Assembly (NCBI RefSeq): GCF_003144195.1
Contig: NW_020290027.1
Coordinates: forward strand, 62,001-126,000
Source of the DNA: Ceraceosorus guamensis
Taxonomy: Eukaryota; Basidiomycota; Exobasidiomycetes; Ceraceosorales; Ceraceosoraceae
Length of the DNA stretch: 64,000 nucleotides
Direction: 5' to 3'
Position numbers and translations under genes: made by a program. A model generated the notes under the pieces. It saw only the letters and a program-made list of their open reading frames with translations, ran no database searches and had not been told where the DNA came from. Of this stretch, positions 26,184-36,086 are shown piece by piece; positions within the stretch are counted from its first letter, which is position 1; every line of letters starts with the position of its first letter.

Positions 26184-28060
26184 CTATAGGACCATCATAG
26201 CTCCAGCGAATGCGGCAGCGACGGCGCAACCGATAGCGAGAGCAGGAGCAGGGGCAGTAGCACCGCTAGAGAGACCCCCGGAAGAGTCGGACCCTGAACC
26301 GTCAGTCGCCTTGTCACCGTAGCCAGGAATTTGGGAAGGAGAAAGAATGTTGCCAGCCTGCACGTTGTCCGGGGCTTGGACAGCAGTCTGGGCAGGAGGT
26401 GTGTAGCCGTCGATGACTTGCAAGCCCGTCGCTTGAACTTGTGTTCCTCCACCGCCTCCGAGAGCGGCACCCTGAAGGCAAATCGGAACAAGTAGACATG
26501 TCAGCTTAAAAGTAAAGCGCGACTGCACCGTCGCGCACTCATGGGGCTGACGGGACCGAAATCGCAAGCCAGACATCGTGACACGATCGACGACATTGTG
26601 CACCGACGGCGAAGCGTGGTCAGCAATTCGATCGGGCTGTGCTACAGCGAGAGGAGAAGGCTTAGAGTAGGAGCCTTGAAGGTCTCTCCACTTTGCAGAC
26701 TCGGAGACGAGTCCCTTGAGGCGTTCCGTCGATGAAATGTCGCAATGCGAATGCATATGCGGGGAAAGAGCAGAGATCCAATCCCTCTTTACATCCGACA
26801 ACGCAGCAACCGCGCGGAGGCATGCCTGCGAGTCCGATGATTAGGACGCAGGAGAGAGGCAAGCAGGCTGATCGAGGATGGGACGATCACGCCTGATGGG
26901 AGAATTGCTCCCGGGAGACTGAGCCGCAAATGCGGTCGCAAAGATGTCCAGACGCTATGTGCGCTCAACACCACGCTGTTAACAAGAACAATGGGTGTGG
27001 AAGGAGTGATGTGGCGCGAAAACGACGAGGCCAAACGGCAAAGGCGTAGGACAGTGCAGCAGACTCCAGCATCACAAACAGCACCAACGAAACATTTCAA
27101 AGAAGCGAAACAATCTCGAGCGACTCGTACCTGTTGTCTTTTCTGCAACTCGCCGGTCGCTTCCTCCTCGTCGTTCACATCGCGGGCTCCCAGCAAGTGC
27201 TTGAGCTCGTAGGCATCGTGAACAATCTTGCCGACGCTCCAGCCGGTGGCCTCCTCGCCGTCGTTGTGGGGAGCATCACTTACGCCAGGTTGCCTGGTCG
27301 TCGTTGCAGCGGCAGGGCGGGTCGTTGTGGTGACTGGTGCGACAATGGGAGTGGTGGGGGTCAAGGCAGCAGCGGTAGTTGTGGTCAATGCCCCAGCGCC
27401 TCCGGCGACTGGTGAACTGGTGATCAAGGCGCTGGAAGGAGAAGGCGAGCGTAAATTCAAATTCAGCGTTGCGACTTCAGTCGAAGGTGTCGTCACAGAT
27501 GTTGAGCGGCACCTGCCTGGTCGACATCGTCCAACACGTGCGAACATGGGCTGCTGTGGCGAGCACGAAGGTGTGGATCGGACACGTAGAAGTGTCGAAC
27601 CATTGACACGTCGTGCTTGCGGGGCTAGCATCACCAAAATGCTGTCCTTCTGAGACAGCCTGCCTGATGTGACCGACAGGTGGGGGCGTGTCGGACCATC
27701 GATCTTTTGCTGCCATGACACTCACTCGCTCGTATATTGCCCGTCTACTTCGACAGCAGTGTATTGATATACCCTATTGGGGAGAGAAGACGATGCACCA
27801 GTCAGCCTCCTTGTGGCGCTCAAGTAGACGCGACGACTCCTCGCTGCTGTCCTCAGCGCAAGCAGCAAGGATGTCTGTCCAGCTGCTGTACCTCCCTCAC
27901 GATACTTGAGAATCCACCCAGCGACTTTCAACCCATCGTCTCATTGAGCAACCTCGAGCACTCACCAAGTCGCATCCGTGACCGTATATGTGACCGGAGT
28001 TTGTCCAGCAACGCTAGCCACGCCAAGGGCGGCGATGGAAGCCGCAACTGCAAAGCGCAT
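26184..28060 (-). CDS. GPI-anchored Thr/Ser-rich surface protein (hypothetical)
   Basis: I rebuilt four exons: 27966-28060, 27726-27773, 27131-27512 and 26184-26471. They give 270 residues with every junction in phase. The first exon encodes a clean signal peptide (MRFAVAASIAALGVASVAGQ), then TPVTYTVTDAT. Exon 2 adds VYQYTAVEVDGQYTS. Exon 3 is Thr/Ser/Pro/Ala-rich (TTTTAAALTPTTPIVAPVTT), later acidic, and ends with a Lys-Arg pair that could be a Kex2 site. The last exon has a Gly run, a Ser/Gly stretch and a hydrophobic tail (ALAIGCAVAAAFAGAMMVL) typical of a GPI-attachment signal. It is probably a cell-wall or membrane-surface mannoprotein. The acceptor of exon 3 and the 659-base last intron are the weak points, and further small exons may exist. 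No family is recognised. Confidence 0.55.
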
Positions 28061-29656
28061 GTTGATTAGTGCGCAATGTCGTGTGTCGGTAGAGATTGAA
28101 CAGGCGGTGAAGGATATATCCAGATCTGGCTGTTAGTCGGGGGCGGTCCTTGCTGGCGGAGGTCAGGCGATTCGCTAGAGTTCGCCTCGGATCCGGTTGA
28201 GGCAGAGCTCGGGGAGATAGCGCTGATCGATGACTGCGATACACCAAGCGTGTTGCGTGTGCCCAGTGCGATTGATGTGGTCGAATTTCGAGAATGATGT
28301 GCGAGGAGAATAGATGATGGTGAAAAGTATCAAAACGGTTCATCGCACGCGCCGTGTGTCATAGGTGAAATCTCGCTGAGCGACTCAAGACTGGCCGGCC
28401 CGCAGACGCCTATGAGACAGACAGCAGAGCCGCTTCTCCATCGTCTCGATCTCGCGCGCGCCTTCAGCACCTGCTGCGCTGCGCGTGCTATGCATGGCTG
28501 CTGATGCCGAGCCCCAAGACTCTGCCGGGCCCGTTGCTGATGATGCTGCTTGCCTTCCTTTTGGCCGCCTCTCGCGCATGTCCGGCAACGGCGCACTCGC
28601 GGAGTGTACCGCCCATTTGCAATACAGCAGCCAGTGAGTACGTCGTGAGTTCAGCCATGCATGCAGGGAAGCTGCGACGTACACTCGAGGGCTGTAACTT
28701 CAATAAAATTATGTGAGATTCGCGCGTTGCTCTGATAATGCCCCAGCTCTAAGCAGCACGCTGCCGCTCTACACATGCACGAATGCAGAAAGACGCTGCC
28801 GGCTCGCACAGGGGCACACCGCACACCAGAACTATATAAGGATGATGCGGCAGGCCCAAAAGCTATACACTCACGACTCGCGGGCTCGGGTACCAGCAGC
28901 AGCGGTGAGACGAGGTCCGCGCGAACCAGCCCGCTAGGTCATCTGGCAGCACAGCGCGTGAGATGCGCCAAGGCTGAGCGCCGAGCCTTCAGCTTCGCCT
29001 TTACCGGTACAGTTTCGCAACATGGTGCCTCACGATTCACTCGTGATGATTCTCGTATTTTGACCGATGAAGCCTGAATGTGAATGTGAATGTCGACGCG
29101 GAAGACACCGACGGGCATGCAGCAGGGGTCTGACGCTGGTATGGAGGGGCTCATGAAAGAGCTCTTCTCTCTATTTGCAGATGCAGTGTCAAGCCCTCGG
29201 GCTCGATGGGCCCCTACTTGCGGAAGTTACAGCCTTTGCATAACGACTAGTCGTCTGACCGACCCGATCGTGGCTCGCTGGTGATCGCGGACCGCAAAGT
29301 GCTTGAACGGCTGCTCGACGCATTTGCGATTCAATCTTGAATGATTGGAAGATCACGAAACAACTTGTTCTTCCAAAGTGTAGACCTTGATCACAGATCA
29401 GCTCGCCATCACAGCCAAGACGAGCAACTGGGAAAAGCCTGGCAGCATGCGCGTTTGTCAGGTCTTCTTGCTTCAACCGTCTATCGCAGAAGACTCAGCG
29501 AAGGACCACATTGCGTCTGACAGGTCACGCCTCGTCTGGCAGTCCGCGCAGAGAAGCTATGGCGACAAGCATGCATGCGAAGGTGAAAGTGGTCTGCTCA
29601 CGATGGAGACTGCGTGGTATAGACCGCGTGGTATGGTGCTGAGAGGGAGCTGGAGC
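28061..29656. other. gene-poor intergenic region
   Basis: This region separates the GPI-protein start from the UBC12 stop. It carries TCACGACTCG near 28869, TCACGATTCACTCGTGATG near 29031 and a GAATGTGAATGTGAATG repeat near 29075-29092. A 70-codon frame at 28504-28716 begins like a signal peptide but has no further support. Confidence 0.55.
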
Positions 29657-30944
29657 TTACTTGCTGACATTGTCATACGAGATGCCCTCTATTGTACAAG
29701 GAGGGAGTGCATGGTGAGCGGCAGCACACGCTAGAGCAGGACGCACATGGACTCATGCGTGGAACGGGTACTCTACTCACTGACAGAGCCCCCAGCTAAT
29801 GAGGTCTTTACGTTCTTCGTAAAGCCCGTTCTATCTTGCCTCAAGTCTTCAGCCGCCTCTATAAATGATGCAAAAGCGCAGACGCAGCTCCGTGTCAGAA
29901 CGCGCAGGTTACAACCACGTTCTCGAGCGAAGATGAGGGACGCAACGCTCACCTTTGTTCAAGGGATCGTCTGCATTCGGTTCCAGGAACAGGTATTGTA
30001 GGCCCACCATAACCGAATTAAGATTCAAGACTGGCTTCCAGTCCTCTCGCAAGATGTTCAAGCAAACGTTGCCTTCGAGATCCACATTTGGGTGATAGAT
30101 CTGCCGCACGGTTGCATCACTTGGTAAGTCAGAGCTGTTGGGTTCTGAAGAAGCTCCCCTTGACCTTCTCGAGTCTACACGCACCTTTTGCAAGCATCTG
30201 ACTTTCGGGGGATCATGAGGGTAATTGTTGTTGATCGCGAAAGAGAAGTTGAATGAGCCGGCCTTGTACATGCCTGGCGAAGCGAATCAAATACAGCACG
30301 TTAGCGATTGAAGCTTCGTAGACGATGCCCACAGCTCGGATGGCTGTTTTTGCGCGGTCCAAGCCGAACGGGGTGCTGTTCGAGGTGCAACAATGAGCTG
30401 AGACTCTGAACAACTCAGCTTGCAATTTCATGGCGGCCTGGCTGTGCCTTTCGGACCTGCGATTCTGCTCCTGGCCCCACACCAGCGCGAGAAACGTCAC
30501 ATGGCTCGCCAAACACTGATCTCTCCATTCAATGACTGCTCCTCCAACTACCTGAAATCGTGGTGCAGCCGGCAGCCAGTAGCACCCTCGAACCGGTCTT
30601 ATCCCGCAGACATCCATACTGCATTAGCTCCTCACCTTCATCTGGCTGAATGTTGAGCTGAAAGTTGAGCACATCTGCAGGGTCCGGGAAAGTCGTCTTC
30701 ATGGTCGTCGGCAGCTCCAGCTCGGTGAGGTCTGTGAGGGAGCGTGAAAGGCAGACCTCGAGTTAGAGTCTGCATGCTAGCCAACGCCCGAAGTCCGATC
30801 TGACCTGCTCGGCTGCGAGCAAGTGCTGGCCCCTTCCTGGCTTGGCAGCTCACCTTTTTGGACTCTCAATTGTGCTGGACTCGTCTTCGGCTTCTTCTTC
30901 CTTGCCGTCTCCTCATCCTTCTTGAGACTCCAAATCTTGATCAT
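29657..30944 (-). CDS. UBC12: NEDD8-conjugating enzyme E2 Ubc12
   Basis: This E2 enzyme takes NEDD8/Rub1 from its E1 and attaches it to cullins, switching on SCF-type ubiquitin ligases. Six exons (30854-30944, 30636-30731, 30185-30273, 29953-30100, 29781-29858, 29657-29688) give 177 residues. The N-terminus [18 protein letters not shown] is the E1-docking peptide peculiar to Ubc12. The UBC fold follows: [20 protein letters not shown], then [20 protein letters not shown] with catalytic Cys105, then [20 protein letters not shown]. The last two exons supply [13 protein letters not shown] and a C-terminus GISYDNVSK. All junctions agree in phase. The length is close to other Ubc12 proteins. It is divergent to the PFKFB gene, 706 bases between starts. 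Confidence 0.96.
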
Positions 30945-31650
30945 GACGCACGTCTAAGGCCCTTGACTTCCTTCTTCCTTCTCGACAGATGTATGCGCTG
31001 GCGAATGAGGGCTGAAATGCCTGTAAGCCGTGTGCGGTGAAGCAGGCGTAGAAGGGCGTTGAAGAATGAAGTCGGGACGGGTGGCTGGTGAGAGGGACAG
31101 CCTTGAGGATGAGCAAAGGAGCGTTGAATCAAAGGCGCGTGCCTCGCATTAGCGGAGGGGGTCTATTCTAGAAGAGATTGAGTCAAAGTGGAGCTTTGAT
31201 CAGAATTCACGATTCGTATTCTCAAGTCAGCAATTGTATGGTTGTGGAGCTCATGCGAATCACTCGGGCGCCAACCAGCTGTACTCCAGACTTTTGACTG
31301 TAGGCTCGACTTGTTGATCCATGGAGAAGCGCGCATGGATTTGTACCCTCAATAACAAAGTCACGTTTACACAGCCAAAGCTGGGCTTATCACCCCGCTG
31401 GGTCACGAGACCGCGCAATTCACGACTACGCACGCGCCACACCCACGTACGACGTCGTTTTATAGTCGTTCCGCGCGCACGGATGCTGCCACGCTCGCGG
31501 CGGGACCTTACCAAAGCACCCAACCGCTTGATCCTCCTCTACATGGCGCTCATCCGCCTTCGATGCGAGTCTGGCACGTCGTTGCATCCTACCCACAAAA
31601 TCCCTAATCTATAGACACTGTGTGCCTGGACGTCCCTATCGACCGCTAAG
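30945..31650. promoter_or_regulatory. shared upstream region of UBC12 and PFKFB
   Basis: This is 706 bases between two divergent starts and presumably holds both promoters. It contains ATTCACGATTCG near 31208, and CG-rich words ACGCGCGTC-like near 31430 and GCGCGCACGG near 31474. I could not identify a specific factor site. Confidence 0.4.
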
Positions 31651-34600
31651 ATGTCCGCGCGTCAAGTCAACGATCCACCCAAGGGGCCAACCAGCCCTAA
31701 GTCGCCCCTAGGTCAGAGTTACTCCTTGCCTGACGACGATTACGGAGATGCCGTTCTAGCTCAGAGAAATGCGAACCCTGATACCTCCAGCTCCTCAGCT
31801 GCTCTACGCATGGTCCAAGCTTCTGCCGACTCGTCTATTGCCACCGCTATTCCCGGTCTGAATGCTGTGCCATCACCTTCAAGCACACCGCGTGCGGCGC
31901 CTTCCGTTAGCGGCCGTTCAAACGCCACTTTGGCTACCGCAACTCAATCACCAACTGCTAGGACAGCAACCTTACGAGGTGCCTCCTTGTCCCCGGTGCT
32001 CGCAGCTCAAAGGAGCGCAGCTATCCCACCCATCGGCGAGAGCGCCATCCTTGGCTCTGCTGCTGTGACGAGCGGCAATACAACGACCTCAGCTTCAGCA
32101 TCCGCGTCGCGAGTCAACAGGTCCACGTCGCTGCGCAACGCATCGCCACGTCCTCAGGGCATGGCACCCTTGACCAACTCCCCAGATGCTACACCACTTC
32201 AGACTGGCTCGCGCAGACATATGTCTCACTCTTCGCATTCTCGTCCCGCAGCCCAGCCTTCGGAGGCCGAGAGGAGGCTTTGGGAGTCCAACGTCGCCGC
32301 TTCCAACCTGGCCCAAAGCTCCGACGGCCTGCAAGCGCTACTGAGGGATCATCCAGAACTCGTGTCTGATAGTCTTGCGGCCGCGGCTGGGGGCAAGTGG
32401 AGCGGTGCGCCTAGTAGGGGAGGTGCGAGCGCATTCGCTAGCCGGTCGGGCAGCGGCCAGACAACACCAGCAGAGGAGTGGGAGGAGGAGCATCAGATTC
32501 AGAGACACTCCAGCTTCACTGGGAACCCGAATCTGGGCAGTGCAGGTGAGCTGACTGTCTTGCTTTGCAGATTTACTCAGGCGAGGAAGTGTATGCTGAC
32601 GCTTCTGCTCCGTGTCACCTTGCCTTGCAGGTGCCAAGCCGGACTATTCGGAAGCCAAAATTGTCGTCGCAATGGTCGGATTGCCTGCAAGAGGCAAGAG
32701 CTATCTGAGCAACAAGCTTATGCGATACCTCAGGGTGAGTTTACTCTCATGGAGTCACCCTCTCGGGCATCTTCTGCGTACTTACGCCTCCGCGCGTTTG
32801 TGCAGTGGCTGGAATACGACGTGCGCGTCTTCAACGTGGGACAGCTCAGGCGAGCCTTGGCGAAGGCGAAATTGAAGGAGAGCGGTATCAGAGAGGACCA
32901 CACGGCCACCTTCTTCGATCCCAAGAACCCGGCAGCATTCAAGTTGCGAACTCAAATGGCAGAGGAGTGTTTGGAGCAATTGATTGGGTGGCTCAAGCGA
33001 GGCGGCAATGTAGGCATTCACGATGCCACAAACTCCAGTCGGAGTCGCAGACAAGCTATTGCGGAGCGAATTTCGAAAGAGCCAGGTTTGAAGCTTGTAT
33101 TTCTGGAGAGTCTTTGGTGAGTTTGCTAGACGTGCCCAGAGCGTAGCGGTTTCCTTCTCAGCTCAAGCTTGACGCCGTCCCACCTGGCAGCACTGACCCG
33201 GCCGTGATCGCCGCAAACATCGCTGTCAAGGTCTCGTCCGGGGATCCAGACTACGCTGGAATGTCGCCCGAAGCGGCTAAAGAAGACTTTCTGAAGCGCA
33301 TCCGTAACTACGAAGCAGCTTATCAATCGGTGGATGAGGAGGGTCAGGAAGCACACCTCGCATATTGCAAGATCACCGACGTTGGTCGCTCGGTCGTAGT
33401 CAACCGCTTTAGCGGTTATCTTGAGAGTCGTATTGGTGAGATAACGTAATTGTGGCCGAAGCTCTCGCACAGCCGCTCATTCCTACCACTGGCCACCTGG
33501 CGCAGCTTTCTTCTTAATGAATTTGCACTTGACCCCGCGCAACATTTACCTCTCCCGTGTGAGTCAACGCAGCCGCAAGAGCCAAGGCCACAAGATCACT
33601 GACGATCTTACTCACGTGCACCTCTCAGCACGGAGAATCCCAATTCAATGTGGAAGGTAAGATTGGAGGCGATGCGGACCTGTCGCCGCGTGGCTGGACG
33701 TACGCACAGGCGCTGCCCCAACTTGTCAAGGATGCGGTCGGCGAGGCACCTCTGACGGTGTGGCATAGCACGCTCAAGCGTACAGGGCAGACTTCAAGCT
33801 ACCTTGACTACCCAAAGCTGGCATGGAAGAGCCTCGACGAACTCGACGCCGGCGTCTGCGATGGCATGACTTACGAGGAGGTGTGTGAAGAGCGATGCCA
33901 GAGGCCACTGCGGCCGATGACAGATTGCTCAACAAATTTGAGCTTTGTCGCTCTGCAGATTGAGCAATACTTCCCAGAGGATGCCGAGGCACGTGATGAG
34001 GACAAGTTCATGTATCGATACCGTGGAGGAGAGAGCTATCGCGACGTGGTCGTGCGCCTCGAGCCTATAATTATGGAGCTGGAACGGCAGGAAAATATCC
34101 TGATTGTTGCCCATCAAGGTGAGTGTGCATCTGATACGTCTGCACTTTGGGCTTCCTCAGGCGTTCAATCTTTCTGAACGGCATTCGGCTCTTCCTTCAT
34201 CCATCTCCGCGTCGTAGCTGTAAGTGATCTCCCAGAGCGAACACGCGGGAGCTGAATTGCAGTCCGCTGAAGGCACTACTCATTTTGACCGACAGATTAT
34301 CCGATGCCTGTATGCATACCTACACGCTCTGCCTCAAGAGGACCTGCCATACCTCAAAATACCTCTGCATACGTGAGATGGAAGACACGGGCTGCCAGTC
34401 CTACAAGATCAACGAAGAGCTGACGCATGACACCTGCTCTCCACACAGTTTGATCTGCTTGACTCCTCGGGCTTATGGATGTGACGAGAAGAGATACAAA
34501 GCTCCTATCGACGCGTGAGTGGGGCTCTAATCTGAGCTTTAAGCCTTCTTGTGCTGACGACGCTCACGCTTTCTTTAGTGTTGACACGCATCGCCCTCGC

Positions 34601-34814
34601 GTGTCGAAGCCTGAGCCCAAGGCGGAGCCAGCTTCTCCTGCAGACTCGTTGGAAGAGGCTGCAACTACCCTGCCACCTTCTCAACAGCGACGTGAGTATG
34701 ATGCGCAGAGGGCCTTTCTGTGGGCATGTCGAGCAAACATCCCGCGTCGACGGATGAAAGACTTACTGTTCCCCGATTGCCTCCTTGACCGCAGCCTCTC
34801 AGCAATCAGCGTAG
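31651..34814 (+). CDS. 6-phosphofructo-2-kinase / fructose-2,6-bisphosphatase
   Basis: This bifunctional cytosolic enzyme makes and degrades fructose 2,6-bisphosphate, the activator of glycolysis. Twelve exons close in frame: 31651-32545, 32631-32734, 32806-33116, 33191-33435, 33506-33558, 33629-33880, 33959-34118, 34218-34219, 34296-34372, 34449-34514, 34579-34691 and 34795-34814, giving 765 residues. Residues 1-298 are a Ser/Ala/Thr-rich, probably regulatory tail. The kinase domain has Walker A GLPARGKS (315-322). The phosphatase domain keeps the catalytic His537 in SRHGES and the second histidine in AHQA (His672), so it should be active, unlike yeast Pfk26. The final conserved part is IPLHTLICLTPRAYGCDEKR, followed by AVDTHRP. 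Exon 8 is only two bases (CT) and is required to restore AHQAIIRC. The short last exon, and so the stop, is the least certain part. Confidence 0.94.
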
Positions 34815-35159
34815 CTTTGTTCCGACTGCTCTGCAGAGAGCTCGGCGGGTCGTAAGTCATCAGAAATAGCACTGCTTGTTCGACTTCATCGCTCGCATGC
34901 ATTGGTCAATTAGCCTCATCACCCCTCCGGAGAGTTACGAGAACCGAATAGACGTTGTTTGAAGGTCGCGCAAATTCTATTTGAGTGTTGCAGGCTCACA
35001 CAAATTAGAGGGAGGGTACGTCTAAAGCTATCATAATCATTGGGTGACGTTTGGGAATTCTAAGATATATTACATCGCTGAGGCCTCCATGGCTAGCGCG
35101 CTTGCTATTCACTGTCGTTGTTGGAGTACGGGTCTTGGTTGACTTTCCAGCTTGTCGCT
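34815..35159. other. convergent intergenic spacer
   Basis: This holds the 3' flanks of two converging genes, AT-richer than its surroundings. No gene is seen. Confidence 0.6.
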
Positions 35160-36086
35160 TCAGCGGAAAGGAGCTGGAATCCGTGCGCTAGATGCTCCTG
35201 AGCGAAGCTCTGACTTTGGGAACGTCAAAGGCTTGTCTCTCGCGGAACCTGCATTTGCTCTGATCTCGAGATCTTGCAGAGCTAATTTTGCCATTTCGAG
35301 CTCTGGGCTCATGACTCTTTCCTCGGGGTCGTCGATGTTCGCGTAGTCCAGACCCCCGAGGAAATCGTTGAAGTCTTCGCTGCGATCCTTCACGATGCCA
35401 TCGAGGGCTCTCGGCACCGCCTTGCGGGTGATCGACGGCCTGCGGTGTCTTGAGTAATCGGCGGCGTACGCTGGTCCATCGACGATGGAAGACGCATCAT
35501 CCCCTGCGAGACTCTCCACGTCCAACGAGTCTCTAGCCGCACCGTGTCCGGCGTCCGAAGAGGTGATGGGTAGCTCGTCCCTGCCGGTGTGGAACGATCG
35601 CGTCCTCAGGGTGCGATTCAGCGTCGAGTTGGAGACTGTGCGTCGCAAGGCGTGACCTGCGCCGCTCATGCTTCTCCCGCGCTTCGAGTCCGTGCTCGCG
35701 TGGCTTGGCAGCACCGCTGGGCCTGCCGAGTAGACGGGCGCTGGCACCGAGATGGGCTGAGCGTAGCTCAGCTTCTCCACGTCGTACATTGAGTTGGTGG
35801 GCGAGCGTCCCGACTTGCTCCACTCGGATGCTAGCGTCGACGAGCGAGACTGTGGCCGGGCTGTAGAGCGTACAAAGCGTTGAATCGTAAGCATTTGCTC
35901 CTGCGAACAAAGGGTAGGATACAAATACCAAGCAAGCAAGCGACAACACTCACACGCGGAAGAGGCCGAGGCCTTGTGCCCATTGCTTGATCTGCGTCTT
36001 CGAATGTAGACGATGACGGTTGTGAGGACACCGCCAATGACGACGACAATGGCAACAGCCACGCCGATCGCAGCTGCGGAATTCAT
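35160..36086 (-). CDS. single-pass membrane protein (hypothetical)
   Basis: Two exons, 35954-36086 and 35160-35860, join across a 93-base intron in phase 1 and give 277 residues. Reading straight through the intron is also open, but it inserts an odd Cys-rich stretch, so the spliced form is preferred. Residues 6-27 are a strong membrane helix (IGVAVAIVVVIGGVLTTVIV) followed at once by YIRRRRSS, which implies a short outside N-terminus and a cytoplasmic tail. The tail is Ser/Arg-rich with likely phosphorylation sites and ends in an acidic segment DFNDFLGGLDYANIDDPEER and a helix (PELEMAKLALQDLEIRA). An upstream exon bearing a signal peptide cannot be excluded. No family is recognised. Confidence 0.6.
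   Translation of the reverse strand: MNSAAAIGVAVAIVVVIGGVLTTVIVYIRRRRSSNGHKASASSACECCRLLAWYLYPTLCSQEQMLTIQRFVRSTARPQSRSSTLASEWSKSGRSPTNSMYDVEKLSYAQPISVPAPVYSAGPAVLPSHASTDSKRGRSMSGAGHALRRTVSNSTLNRTLRTRSFHTGRDELPITSSDAGHGAARDSLDVESLAGDDASSIVDGPAYAADYSRHRRPSITRKAVPRALDGIVKDRSEDFNDFLGGLDYANIDDPEERVMSPELEMAKLALQDLEIRANAGSARDKPLTFPKSELRSGASSARIPAPFR

Noticed and set aside
28504-28716. 70-codon frame with a signal-peptide-like start (small secreted protein)
   Set aside because: Only the first 25 residues look meaningful. The rest has no composition bias, no cysteine pattern and no support.
22618-29656. Search for transposons, LTR elements or virus fossils in the long gene-poor region
   Set aside because: I saw no terminal repeats, target duplications, or reverse-transcriptase, integrase, capsid or transposase-like translations.
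34119-34160. Short 42-base intron ending at CTCAG in PFKFB
   Set aside because: The resulting frame hits a stop after five codons and destroys the conserved phosphatase end.
35861-35953. Reading straight through the intron of the single-pass membrane protein
   Set aside because: The frame is open, but it adds a Cys/Trp-rich segment flanked by perfect splice signals. Splicing is the simpler model.
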